DNA of 64,000 nt from Tretioscincus oriximinensis. Lineage: Eukaryota > Chordata > Lepidosauria > Squamata > Gymnophthalmidae. The notes below the pieces were generated by a model, which saw nothing but the letters and a program-made list of their open reading frames with translations, did no database searches and was not told the DNA's origin. Of the stretch, positions 23,296 to 34,245 are shown in pieces. The position numbers were made by a program, and so were the translations under genes. The stretch is taken from NCBI GenBank assembly GCA_022410635.1, contig JAJVDF010000159.1, forward strand, positions 1,787,243-1,851,242, read 5' to 3'. Positions within the stretch are counted from its first letter, which is position 1; each line of letters opens with the position of its first letter.

Positions 23296-23978
23296 TGCGT
23301 GCCTTTTCTGTTACATTCAGAAATCATTTATATAATCAAGTCCTTCCTGTTTGCTGATATTATTTAGATTCTTATCCAGATAGCACTGTTGAACAACTTC
23401 TTGGGCTGCAAGCTGGGTCAGTGGCACAGTAAAAGCAGGCAGACTCTGTGTGTTCGAGAACAATGATGCAATAAATGGAAGCTAAGGGAGACAGATTATT
23501 GGTCATGGAGCTGCCAAACATTAGAATTGTTTACAAGGCCCATTGATAGAGCAACAATGTGTTACCCTTGGAGAGGAAAGCAAACAAGGGTAATATGCAG
23601 CAGCCAACCCATTGGAATACAGTCTGGATTCCAGGAACAAAATAATTCCCTTACTGCTGTAGTTTGCAAGGCCCATTTAGAATTTAGGGAATAAAACGAC
23701 AATGTGTTTGATCAGCTTTCCCTTTTCCAGGGCTTTTATGCAGCTCTGATGCATTATAGACCTTTTTTTGAATAAAAGTGAATAGCCTACCATTGCCTTC
23801 TGATTATGAAAAGGTGGAATCAGTGATGGTCTGACCGTGTGATTTTAGCAAGCTGAATTCTTGGTGAATAGGTGAGTGCTTACATTCAGTTTTGCTTTTG
23901 TTATATCGATCATTAAGAAGTGCTACTCTCAGTCTACAGCTGAGGGGGAGTCTGGACTCTTAAGTTCCTTTCTGCACC

Positions 23979-24115
23979 AAGTTTTATTTTGGGATATAAT
24001 TTGTAATAGGGGCCAGCCAGCCACATGCTAGTGTAGGATATGGCACACCCTGGAACCTGCCATAGCTGACACTAGCATGTGGCTCCTGTTTCAAGAGGTA
24101 TCCCAAAACAAAGTT
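23979..24115. mobile_element. Foldback MITE, 137 bp
   Basis: The left arm AAGTTTTATTTTGGGATATAAT..GGCCAGCCAGCCACATGCTAGTGTAGG matches the reverse complement of the right arm AACTTTGTTTTGGGATACCTCTTG..GAGCCACATGCTAGTGTC. The inner part (ACATGCTAGTGTAG) is related to the MITEs at 50.4 and 51.3 kb. The surrounding spacer 23300-24885 holds little else. Confidence 0.75.
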
Positions 24116-24602
24116 CATTGCAAAAATGGCCTAAAATAAAATAATAATAAATAAATGTTGCTACTCTTGTAGCAGAAGAAAGATCTCCAGTTAATTCCTT
24201 GTGAAGGATGGCAGATTTCTATATTTTGTTCTTCAGCATGTTATTCCTCCCTCCCTTCCTTAACTTTAGTAAGGTGATTAAATCCTGTCTTTCTGCAAAA
24301 GACCCAGGGCAGGTAATAACCGTAAAGTTAAACTGTGTACCTTACTAAAAACATATTTAAAATACAATCTTCCTTCCCTTGATACCTCCCCCTGATTACC
24401 CCCTCCCCAATCCTCCTTGCTAGAAGAAAACTAAGAGTTAGTTAAAACTCAAATGCCCTTAATGAAGACATGAGTTTTATACAAGCAGATATAACTGTAT
24501 AACATAGTGGCTTGGCTAACCTCTATGTGTGACTGGGTGGGTGGGTGGATAAGAACACACGATCCTGTGTGTTCTTATCCCCTTGCACATCAGAAAAGAA
24601 GG

Positions 24603-24645
24603 TATCTGTCTCTCTGTCCATCCATCTGTCCATCCGTCTGTCCAT
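24603..24645 (+). repeat. Microsatellite of TCTG/TCCA units
   Basis: This is a short run of TCTGTCTCTCTGTCCATCCATCTGTCCATCCG-type tetranucleotides. Confidence 0.7.
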
Positions 24646-24895
24646 ACCCTGCTCTGTAATCCAGGCTCAGGGTCAGCATTAAAAGCAAATAAAAAGAATA
24701 AGATTAAATAGAAGATTAAGCTATAAATAAAAGATCACTGAAATGTGAATTCCAAATTAAATACATTCAACTTGATCATTCAGCAAGATCTTTTCAATAT
24801 TACTGTCTGTAACACCGTCATAAATTCACCTTTATTCTTTAGACTGGGCTCACAATCCATTGCTGTTTTCTATATTTTTTTCCAGGTTAGCCACC

Positions 24896-24920
24896 ATGTT
24901 TATAACGGTACTCCATGGAG
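24896..24920 (+). CDS. Gene B exon 1 (start codon)
   Basis: ATG in GCCACCATGT is followed by eight codons (MFITVLHG) and donor GTAAGT at 24921. An acceptor-like TTTTTTTCCAG ends at 24885, so a non-coding upstream exon may be spliced here, or transcription may begin nearby. There is no TATA box in the preceding 100 bp. Confidence 0.82.
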
Positions 24921-27900
24921 GTAAGTGACACCTCCACTTATGAATATGAATACACTTCACTTTTTAATGCATTCATTTAGTTGCACGGTTTCACAGAAAA
25001 TCACACAAACGTGGCTTTTCTGTGGCATAAGCTGTCCTGGAAGTTTTGTGAAAAGCTTTTTAATGAAAACGAAAATGAAAATTGCCATGAAGTCTCTTAG
25101 TGGAAATTAGGGTGTGTTCTTGTGTGTGCTACTTCAGTGGAAGTAGAGCATAAAAAGTCCACATCTTTCCAGGAAAAGGCAGCCTCCAGAGAGCCCCGTC
25201 TCTGCTGAAACAACAGAAACAAAAGCTCGTGTCTATTAGAAACCAGGTTGCTGGGCAAGAAAATATATTATTCTTTTTTTGTCATGTCATCACTGTACAA
25301 GCATACCTTAAATTAGCCACTGCCAATTGATCCGTATTAATACCCGGCTGTCTCTAAACCTAACCCTTCTCACTTCTTTTAAAAAATAATGCCCCTAATA
25401 ATCGTACATAATACAGCATTTGACTCAAAATTAGCCAGAACACGAAAGTTGTTTTTCCAACTTACCTCATGTTATAACGTTAATACACTTCATTTTCTTG
25501 TGGATGTTCTACCAAATGTAGCATAAAAAACCCTCTAAAGCTAGATGGAGAAACAAAATAATTGGTGGTTGTTTTTCCCTTTACAGAAAACAAGTCTGAT
25601 ATTTTTAACATTAACTGTAAGGTTCAGGTTCTCTTAGATGCCATTAAGAACCGTTGTGATTGCGAGGATGAAGGTACTGTACTCTTTTTACTTTTTACTT
25701 TTTTCAAAAAGCACAAATCTGAATGGTTAAGTCTCCTGTTTTAAATCTACTAACGGATAAATGGCTACTAGGATGGATGTATTGATACTGCTTTCAAGAG
25801 GGAACAAGAGGCAGTATTCCTGAAATGCCATTTGCAGGGTATCGAGAACAGCTGAGGATTTTGCCTGCTTCTGTTCCAGACCTCCCAAGTGCAATTGGTG
25901 GGCCTCTGTGTGAGACAGAGTGCTGGACTAATGGGCTCCGACCCAGTTCAGCAGGGCTCCTCTTATGTTCTTATTAAATTTAGGCCATTCATTGACTCTT
26001 GATTCTGCTTACCATGTTGTTCCTGAATGTTGTTCTCGTGATGAAAAAAATGGGAAGGGTAAAGGTCAAAATGAGGTTATTTTAGGCCATTGTGAGAAAG
26101 GTAGAATAGAGACTAAGACTGCTTCCCAACTACAAGTTTAAAATTGCTATTTCTTTTAAAACCGAGACAACACATTCACAAATGCTTCTTCATTCATCTC
26201 CAATCTTCTGCGCATTTCTCTGGGCAGTAGTTGAGAACCAATGGAAAGCCAGATACCCTTATTGAGCAACAAATGATAGCAATGCCATCACTGGGCCCCA
26301 CATGGACTGGACAAGCCATGAAGCCTGAACCTGCTACCTCCAGGGTCCCATAATGTAGCCCTGGAGATCACAGTCTTGTTTCCCAGTAAGTGTCTTTGGC
26401 TTCCCAGTGCTTCTGAACTCCTGTCCAGAGATGACCACAAAATAACTTCAAATGGCCCCAGAGGAAATGGGAATATGCATTACTGCTACCCCTCTGGAGG
26501 GTCCTGTACTTTATAAAATGGCACCCAGCAGCTGTCACTGATACAATATATGGAGGAAAAAAACAGAAATATCACCAACATTTTCAGAGGCTATTCTGAG
26601 AATAGTGTGATTTTCAGGAAATATTCATTGAAGGCTACTCCTTCCTATTGATGCATGGAATGTATTCCTACAAAGTTTCTTACATGCCTTCAAATTTCTC
26701 CTTGAATCTCACACTTTCTGTATATTTCAGATGAAGTAGAACTGGCAGATGAGACGGGTCAAGTGAAGAATTTGCTTCAGAACAGCCACTGCATTGCAAC
26801 TGCTTTTCTTGGAGAACGTGAGACCTATGTGCTCATTGGCGTTGAGAGTATGTTCAATCCTTTGCATTCTCAGAAGGGCAATTGGGTCTATATAACTATG
26901 TCTGTGTATTAGTGCAAGCATTAGTTCCTGTTCAGTTTGTTATGAAACCAAGCACCTATTGAACCAAACCAAGCACGGCAAAGAGTTTTCCTTTTTCAAT
27001 ATTTTCAATGGAAAACATATACAGCATGAACTTTTCTACGAAACAGCTCTGTGTTCACGTCCAGTAATTCTGCTTCAGGTTAAAGAGTTAGAAGAAAATA
27101 GATACTTGATACATGGTATAAATATTATATTGAATAATTTCTGTTAGATCTTGTTAGAATTTATACGTATAGATTTTGGTGTTATTTGAATATCAGTTAA
27201 TGTAGAGCAAAAATGGGTACTATTCTCATAACTGTACAAGCACAACAGCCTACTATTGTTGCAAGAGAAATTTGAATTTATAAGGAAATGACATGTAATG
27301 ATAATATATAACAGGCCTTCTATAGGGAGAAGAGTGGGAAGAGGGAGATAGAGTGGATTAGCATAGTGGGAGAGTATAGGGGATTTCAAATGGATACTAG
27401 GATGGATGTCTGGATGGTGCCTCCGGGATGGAACAACAGGCAGGACTCCTGAAATACCATTTGCAGGGAGTCATAAACAGGAGCATGTTTTGCTTTCTTC
27501 TGTTCANACTACCCAGGTGCATCTGGTGGGCCTCTGTGTGACACAGAACGCTGGACTTAATGGGCTGTGGCCTGATCCAGTATGGCTCTTCTTATGTTCT
27601 TATGTTCTATGTTCTAATTTTACCTATTACTTTGAAGATTGTAAATTTGATTTTATCAATAAAAATTAAAAATACAAGAGAGTGAGAAAGTGAACATGAA
27701 CTGTTCGATAAATTTGCAAATGCGAGCCAGATTTGGCACATCTTGTCCGTCCATCTGTCTCTCTCTAGGTCTATCCCCATGCACAAATTCTATTGAGTTG
27801 GTAGCAACATCACCTTCAATTCATCCCACAACGTCACACATGTACAATGATCCACTTGCTAAAAAGGAATTTATAGCCACTCAGTTTGTGCGATTTAACA

Positions 27901-30900
27901 TCTGGCATTTTGTAAAATTTGAAAGAAAGCTTCATGGTGACATTCTGCAATGTGAACTTGGCAAATCTCACAAGATTTGGGGGTGACATGTAAAGCTCAT
28001 TGGCTCCTTGCCAGTGGCAGAGAATGCTTGGGATTTGTAGGAAAACTTGCAGCGAATGCTGGGGATTGTAGTAAGGCAAGTGCAGCAATGGTTTATGGGG
28101 CTCTTCATGTGAGGAGTTTGCTAAGCAACGTGTCACAATAGCATGGAAGCTTTAAAGGAAGTTGGGGCAGATGCCGAATGCATTTTTAAAGAAATAGAAA
28201 ACCATGTCATAGGGAAGTTCCCTCAGTATATTTGTTTGCATCTCAGAAATATAGGGCAGAAGATTAGAAAGCAGAGGATTATAATCTTATGTTGTCAAAC
28301 TATGCAAAATCCTATTCTAAACACATTAATTTTGTCATTCAGAAACTAGAATCCTTTTAAAGACTTCTATTCATGAGTCTAAAATCACTTTGACAAACAA
28401 CAAATAATTGTCTCAATGAACCATCATGTGTTATTTGAATGACTTAGCTTGACATAAGTATACATCCAAGTATACATTGTATCTCTCCTTTGATCTTTGC
28501 AGGAGGTGAAAAACCTTCACAGATAGAATTTACTCCACTACTGAAAAATGACAATATCATCACCCCCAAGTTCACAGGTGAGTTAAGAAATGAAAATATC
28601 TTTCCTTAGCAATGTAATTTTAATTTAAAATTCTTTTACATTAGGGAATTGAAGTTATCTTCCACATCTACCACAATAAAATTTTCAAAAAAAATTTAAC
28701 TGTCACTGGTTTCTAACAGGAGGGCAGCATTCCTTCTCATTTTGGAACCATGATAGATAATCTTCTGACCCACAGCTCATCATTAATGACCTTGCAGTCA
28801 AAAATGGGAATGGAATAAGACTCCCATTTTTTTCTTCCAAGCTCAGAATAGAAAATTAATAGCTGAATTGTTGTACTGAACAAAAGTTTAAATTGTGCCT
28901 GCATCATTTACATATTTCAGTATATATAGATGTTCCAAAATAAAGCAATCTATGAAATGAAATAAANAATATTTGGATTGTCATAGACAAGTTTCTGGTT
29001 ATAGGGAACCAGTCATTCCCCATTGATAGTTCCTGGAAATATTACAGGAGGTTGCTATCTAGCCCACCTTATGATTAATAAGAAGGATAAGGAAGAGGAG
29101 GAGGAGAAGTTCAGTTACAAGATTGAACATTCAGATTGGCCTATTTTAAAGTTGAAACAACTTATGCTTTACTAGAATGAGCTTCTGGCTGCCCTCTGCT
29201 CTAGTCTTGAAGCAAAGCGCTGGCTGACCAGGGATGGTGGCAAGATGTTTGTGCACTGCCTTGAGTTTTGCCACTGCGCCATGAGTTTTGCTGCTTAAAA
29301 TGGCAGGGAATAAAATCACAGTGGGATTGCCTGTTCTGATGGGTGGCAGTGTTAGGGGTGATGGTGGCAGCTGCATGTTTGTGTCCTGCCATGAGTTTTG
29401 CCATGATTTTATGCCCAGCCTGTGTTTTGCTGCCCCTATTCTAAGAACAGCTCCAAAGTGGCTCATCTATCCAATCAGGAATGCAGGAATGTCTCTGTGT
29501 TTCTGATTGGTCAGATAATAACAACAATCTTTTAAAAATATATTTAGATGGCACTACAAATAAAAGAGTTTGGAGAATGCAATTCACATGATCCTTATCT
29601 GCAGAGATTCCAAGATTACAGAAGTCACCAGGAGAAGAATAATTCAAAAACTGTACTTTTCCAAATTCTTGAAAGGTTTGAACAAAGTTGTGGAGTCTTC
29701 TATGTGATTGAATTGGTCTTTGGTTCTTCATTAAGCTGAGGAAGGCAAAGATTGCAATCCTACGTCCTATTGATTTTGGAGAAGCAAAAGTAACCTCACC
29801 TTGTCAAGTGTTGCTTTCTGCTTTCATTAGTGATTCAGTCAATCATTGGGCTGCTCAATACTGTTCTCCGTTAAGACAACATCAGTGTACAATAGGATTA
29901 AAATAAGTGGAGACTTCCTGTTTCGGAAATACATACACATATATATATAATGCTTGCAAAAGAACCAGGAAACAGCACAGGGGTAAATATTTCTATGCAA
30001 AAGTGGAAGGAGTGGGGATTTATTGCCATCCACTTCAAAATGACTTTGTTACTTTCACTTTTAATTTGCTCATGATAAGGTCTTTTCCGCCTCCAATTTG
30101 TTTTCATCTTCTTGTGAAGTCTGCTGAAGCTTCAACAAGGTTTTGAAAAAGTGATTCATTATTCAACTGTTGCTGGCAACTGGATCAGTTAAAAGATGAG
30201 CTGCCCAAAATACGATCCTTTTATATTATGGTCCCAGGCCCTTCAGCCAATCCGTATTCGATCTTGGGCCCTTCCAGAACATTCCCACTATCAGACACAT
30301 AGTGAGCTGCCACCCTTCAATTTAAACATTCAAATGAGTTTAGTATTGAGTAAATGTTTTCCAGATCGGCTTTCAAACATACTTTTGTCAAGGAACTTTA
30401 AAAAACAACAACAATGCTCTGAAATTAAAGGAGGGGTTTGGAAACAAGTGGGGCTTGAGAGCTAATGTGGTCTTGTAATAAGAGTAACTGAAGACACAAT
30501 AATATATAAAGTGTGTGTGTGCGTGGGGGGGCACATGAAAGAACCAACTGCTCCCCACTAATACAGGAAAAGTCTCACAACAGAATATAAGTACATGGTA
30601 TAATAACCTGGAATAAGAAGATAGATGTTCTCCAAAGAGACAAAGTGCTTGCCAATCCAAAAATAACATACATAGTATATACAACTTGAATAGCAAATAT
30701 ATAGAAAGACAGTGGTCTGAAGCTTTACCATGTTGTGAGACTTTTCCTGTATTAGTGGGGAGCAGTTTTTTTCTCTGGTTGGTTCTTGTAATAAGAGTGT
30801 CAAACTCTTATCTGTTTCAGAGAAATAGCCGTGTTAGTCTAGCAGAAAGTCCAGCAAAGGAGCTAGCAGCACTTTGAGACTAACTTGAGAAAAGTGGTTG

Positions 30901-32979
30901 GCATAAGCTTTCATAGACACGTCTACTTCTTCAGAGCATTGTTTTTTTTNAAAAAGTTCCCTGACAAAAATANGTTTGAAAGCCGATCTGGAAAACATTT
31001 ACTCAATACTAAACTCGTCTGAAGAAGTAGACCTGTCAACGAAAGCTTATGCCAACCACTTTTCTCAAGTTAGTCTCAAAGTGCTGCTAGCTCCTTTGCT
31101 GGACAAGCTCCTATCTGGTAATCTGATTTGATATTGCATTTCTCCATGAAGCCAGCTAGGTGATGTTGAGCTAGTCTCAATTCTTTCTCAGCCCCACGTA
31201 CTTCAGAAGGCTATGATTCCCTTTCGTTTGAGGAAGAAAAAAACAAAGTATAAAAACCAACTCTTCCCATTCCCCCTGCCACTTCCCCCTCCTCCTTTCC
31301 CCTCAGTGATGCAAGCAGCTGTAGCCAAAAAATGTATGCAAGATCTTTTCCTCTTTTCCTCTTTTCCTCTTTTCCTCTTTTCCTCTTTTCCTCTTTTCCT
31401 CTTTTCCTCTTTTCCTCTTTTCCTCTTTTCCTCTTTTCCTCTTTTCCTCTTTTCCTCTTTTCCTCTTTTCCTCTTTTCCTCTTTTCCTCTTTGTAGAAAG
31501 TCAATCATGTTCTGCCACAAACATTCTGCCAGAGAACTCTGTGAATGATTTCCTTCATAAATATTAATTTGTTGAACTAAAATCCAGTTAATGATGTCTC
31601 CATTTTTCTTTTACTGAAAGCTAAACTAGGCAACTGGAAAGACCGCAAAGTTCCCTCTCCTAGAACGAAATCTAGAAGGACCCACAAAAAAACACATTTG
31701 GATGTCGCAACCAATGAAGGTAAGTTTTAAAAGTCAAAGAAAGATCTGGATTATTGTACAGTTCCTACTATATTAATTATGAAATGCCTGAGCCATGCTT
31801 AAAGACACATATTTTAACTTATCTTGTAGAAAAATACTAATTACANTGTAATAAAAACAATCATAAAATATAACAATGTGAATATATTGAACCCAATGCT
31901 TCCTGCTGTCTACTTCTTCTCCAGATACTTTTAGATTATATACATAGAAATGAATGGAGCTTAAAGTCCTAGTCACACCTGGGTTTTAATCCATCTTCAT
32001 TCTGTTTTTAGAGAGAGGCGGAACACTTCAGCAAAGTGGCAAGATGATTTATCTAACTCAGAAAACCTACCTTTAATTTAGATAATATCAAAAGAAAATT
32101 GCTATTGATTTTTTGACATGTTTCTTCAGTCTGACAGTAGATTGAAAGTTGATTAAAANTTGGGTAATGACTAAGGCCTAAGTGAGTTACCAACTTCAGA
32201 TCTGTTTATTTCAGTGGGTATATGGTAGAAGTTGATCCAGTTCATTGAAAAGATGTGAAAGTTTTGGCTCATGTTTGAAAATTCCCATAGAATCATTTGT
32301 ATCCAAAACTTTTGGCCAGAATACTGAGATCTCCAGAAATGTGGCCCATCATAAGTAATAAAAGACATGTGGGCGAGTTCAACATTCCAAGGTATAATGA
32401 CCAATGATNAGGCTCGGAACTTGGGCAGCCTTCAAAGACATATGACAGGTCTCGGAATTGTGGCAGCTTTCAAAGACCAGTGACAGATCTCGCAATTGTG
32501 AGAAACTGGCCAAAAGACAGAAATCAGAGGGAATAATAAATGGACAGTTCTATGGCTGGAAAGATGTGAGACATGGAATATCCTGGGAGGGAAAGGAAGA
32601 ATAATTGAAAGAATGTATGAAAAGTAAAGATAGAAATGAAAAGAAGGAAAGGAAAATGGAAGGAAATAAGGAATGAAAAAAAGACGTAGCAAATGAAAGG
32701 TGAAAGGGAGGGAGAGAGTGGGTGGTAGAGGCAAGGAAGGTAACAAGGGCAGGAGAAGAAGAAGAATTGGGTTCTTATACCCCACTTTTCTCACCTTTCA
32801 AAGGGACTCAAAGGAGGGACTAGAGCCCATCACATTACTGTAATGCAACAGCCTAATTCCACTAATGCATATATAATTATCTTTTTTATTTCCTTCCTGC
32901 AGGCTTTCAGAATCATTCACCTCATAGCAGCCGGGCAAAGACACCTATGGCTTCTCCAAAGCACAGCAGGAAATTCTGA
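24896..32979 (+). CDS. Gene B: CXorf65/C22orf15 family protein, complete, 159 residues, six exons
   Basis: The exons are 24896-24920, 25587-25673, 26731-26847, 28503-28577, 31621-31719 and 32903-32979. Their total is 480 nt, so 159 codons plus TGA, and all five introns are phase 1. The start sits in a strong Kozak context (GCCACCATG). Residues 1-77 carry the family core: MFITVLHGENKSDIFNINC, then VQVLLDAIKNRCDC, then VELADETGQVKNL and GERETYVLIGVERGE. This matches the known pattern of human CXorf65 (NCxVxVLLDxI..C.C, then a DETG motif, then a Tyr-Val strand) and more loosely C22orf15. FTPLLKN follows, also typical. The last 60 residues are basic and Ser/Thr-rich (PSPRTKSRRTHKKTH), probably disordered. 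Human members are about 150-190 residues, so this is full length. The biochemical function is unknown; family placement rests on remembered motifs. Which of the two human genes is the true orthologue is not settled here. Confidence 0.85.
25587..25673 (+). CDS. Gene B exon 2
   Basis: The acceptor is TTTCCCTTTACAG and the donor GTACTG; both ends are phase 1. It carries the cysteine-bearing core NINCKVQVLLDAIKNRCDC. Confidence 0.87.
25745..25975 (+). repeat. CR1-type LINE 3' end
   Basis: GGCTACTAGGATGGATGTATTGATACTGC, then CAGTATTCCTGAAATGCCATTTGCAGG, then CTCCTCTTATGTTCTTA. It lies between exons 2 and 3 of gene B. Confidence 0.8.
26105..26270 (+). repeat. Unclassified interspersed repeat (copy 2)
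   Basis: Matches the copy at 11890-12135. The region 26270-26600 adds nothing recognised. Confidence 0.55.
26731..26847 (+). CDS. Gene B exon 3
   Basis: The acceptor is CTGTATATTTCAG and the donor GTATGT. It reads DEVELADETGQVKNLLQNSH and GERETYVLIGVE, the most diagnostic part of the family. A decayed copy of this exon lies near 17.3 kb. Confidence 0.88.
27395..27615 (+). repeat. CR1-type LINE 3' end with ATGTTCTT tail
   Basis: GGATGGTGCCTCCGGGATGGAACAACAGGCAGGACTCCTGAAATACC, ending GGCTCTTCTTATGTTCTTATGTTCTATGTTCT. This copy shows best that the 3' end is an 8-bp tandem repeat. Confidence 0.85.
28503..28577 (+). CDS. Gene B exon 4
   Basis: The acceptor is TTTGATCTTTGCAG and the donor GTGAGT. 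It reads GEKPSQIEFTPLLKNDNII. The family commonly has a PLLKN or similar motif directly after the core. Confidence 0.85.
28580..30325. other. Gene B intron, mostly unidentified
   Basis: The region 29200-29460 has a loose internal repeat of GAGTTTTGCC. I recognise no gene or clear element. Confidence 0.4.
30328..31110. repeat. Cluster of three nested or adjacent inverted repeats
   Basis: (1) 30333-30415 pairs with 30945-31012 (GTTTAGTATTGAGTAAATGTTTTCCAGATCGGCTTTCAAAC and its reverse). (2) 30541-30582 pairs with 30732-30785 (AACTGCTCCCCACTAATACAGGAAAAGTCTCACAA and its reverse). (3) 30835-30945 pairs with 31012-31110 (TCCAGCAAAGGAGCTAGCAGCACTTTGAGACTAACTTGAG and its reverse). Part 3 is the known reptile repeat with GAAGAAGTAGAC..GAAAGCTTATGCC. 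Confidence 0.8.
31112..31262 (+). repeat. Truncated tRNA-SINE
   Basis: CTATCTGGTAATCTG, then CATGAAGCCAGCTAGGTGATGTTGAGCTAG, then CTCAGCCCCACGTACTTCAGAAGG match the SINE body; the head is missing. Confidence 0.65.
31346..31493 (+). repeat. (TTTTCCTC)n microsatellite, about 18 copies
   Basis: An almost perfect 8-bp tandem array. It keeps all frames open on both strands, so the apparent proteins over it are artefacts. It lies 130 bp upstream of exon 5 of gene B. Confidence 0.97.
31621..31719 (+). CDS. Gene B exon 5 (basic tail)
   Basis: The acceptor is TTCTTTTACTGAAAG and the donor GTAAGT; both ends are phase 1. It reads KLGNWKDRKVPSPRTKSRR, strongly basic and probably disordered. Confidence 0.8.
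32330..32480 (+). repeat. Unclassified repeat family, copy 1, with internal tandem units
   Basis: ATCATAAGTAATAAAAGACATGTGGGCGAGTTCAACATTCC..TATAATGACCAATGA recurs at 45615-45720 and in part at 43240-43325. Within this copy, AGGCTCGGAACTTGGGCAGCCTTCAAAGAC is repeated three times with changes. Confidence 0.7.
32560..32770 (+). repeat. GA-rich low-complexity tract
   Basis: A purine-rich tract (GAAAGGAAGAAT, GAAGGAAAGGAAAATGGAAGG, GAAGAAGAAG) without a gene. Confidence 0.7.
32903..32979 (+). CDS. Gene B exon 6 with stop
   Basis: The acceptor is TTTCCTTCCTGCAG. It reads FQNHSPHSSRAKTPMASPK and ends in RKF followed by TGA. It is rich in Ser, Pro and basic residues, in keeping with the previous exon. 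Confidence 0.78.
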
Positions 32980-33690
32980 TTTGTTGCTGGATCTGGGCAT
33001 GGTTCTGTTTATNTGGAGAGGGCTGCAGTTTTGACAGGCACTTACCTTGGGATTAGCTGCAGGGAACACCATAAGCTTTGATTATGAGATTGCATCTAAT
33101 TGTATCTAATGGAGTATTTGTGATTTTCTAAACATTGTCTCTGATCTTGTCTTGTCTCTGATCAGTTGTCAGTCAATTGGAACTCATAGGGATTGTTGCT
33201 CTAATGAATTTTGTTAGGAAAAGAAAATTAGTGCTCTTTTAAACATTGAATAGCCAGGATTTTCCTCTCCCTAGTTCCTAGTTTTTCTGTCTAGGACTGA
33301 AGAGACCTGGGAATAGAGCTGTTATAATCCAGGAGTCCCAAACCTGGACACTATGTACAATCCTGCCCCAACCCCACCAATTCCCTCCCCAACTTTCCCC
33401 CAACCTCACTGCAACTAAGACTATGAATCTTTGTTGATTCTGCCCAGATAATAACCTAAAATTAAGGATTGTCCAGGAATTCCATGGCATATGGCAACCT
33501 TACTTGGAAATTCAACAATCCCTGGAAATCTCCTGTAGCTGTTCGAAATGATTTATTTACTGCAACACTTTTGATTTTCCTACATTCTTTTTGGGGGATA
33601 GATTTATTTTTTAACTTTCAACATCTTTTTCTTCCATCAAAGACTAAGAAAGTTCTGACATTTAACCCATTATATTTCATATTGTGTCAG

Positions 33691-33837
33691 GATGCATCTG
33701 TGAGTAAAACTGAAGGCTTTATTTACTCGGAGGGTTTATCAGTTGTATCTCTTGCCTCACCTAGTTCCAGACTAATAAAGAAAAGGATTATTGCCTTTGT
33801 CCAGCCCAAACAACAGGTCCCAGATATTCCTCTGTAG
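33691..33837 (+). other. Exon-like open segment, unassigned (possible terminal exon or 3' UTR)
   Basis: An acceptor-like TTCATATTGTGTCAG precedes a 48-codon open frame (starting DASVSKTEGFIYSEG, ending IAFVQPKQQVPDIPL) and a TAG stop. The composition looks protein-like. Its phase (0) does not match any phase-1 donor of gene B. It may be an alternative last exon, an exon of an unrecognised gene, or chance. Confidence 0.25.
33774..33779 (+). terminator. Candidate polyadenylation signal for gene B
   Basis: This is an AATAAA about 795 nt after the stop of gene B. It lies inside the open segment 33691-33837, so either that segment is just 3' UTR or this hexamer is unused. Confidence 0.3.
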
Positions 33838-33989
33838 AACAACATGAACCGTTGAGCAAGACTGCTGTTATTACATTTACTCATGAACAGAATTCTGCAG
33901 AAATCTGAGCATATTTCTACCAGTGTTAATCACTGGACTAAGTGGAATGCTATTCCTATATTAACTCTGTTGTCAGCAAAATAATGCAC

Positions 33990-34245
33990 TGAAGACCTTG
34001 TCCCCGGCTATCTGAATGAGCTCCTTTTTCCATATAGGCTTACCTGTGCATTAAGGTCTCAAGGAGAATGCCTTCTGATAGTTCCTCCCCTTGCAATGAG
34101 CCCCTTCAAGAGATAGGGGCACACTGCATAGTAGGGCCTTCCCTGTGGTGGCCCCTACATATGTGGAGTCTCACCACGTGCCTACATTGTATAGTATTTT
34201 GGTGCCTGGTAAAAACATGCCTCTTTACCCAGGTTCTTGTCTCTT
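33990..34245 (+). repeat. Probable L2-like LINE 3' UTR
   Basis: CCCCGGCTATCTGAATGAGCTCC, GCATTAAGGTCTCAAGG, GGGCCTTCCCTGTGGTGGCCCC, AACATGCCTCTTTACCCAGG: the decayed end of an L2/CR1-type coding region and 3' UTR. Confidence 0.5.

Noticed and set aside
31203..31548. Long open frames on both strands (Lys/Arg-rich or Phe/Ser/Leu-rich)
   Set aside because: They are products of the 8-bp array, which contains no stop codon in any frame.
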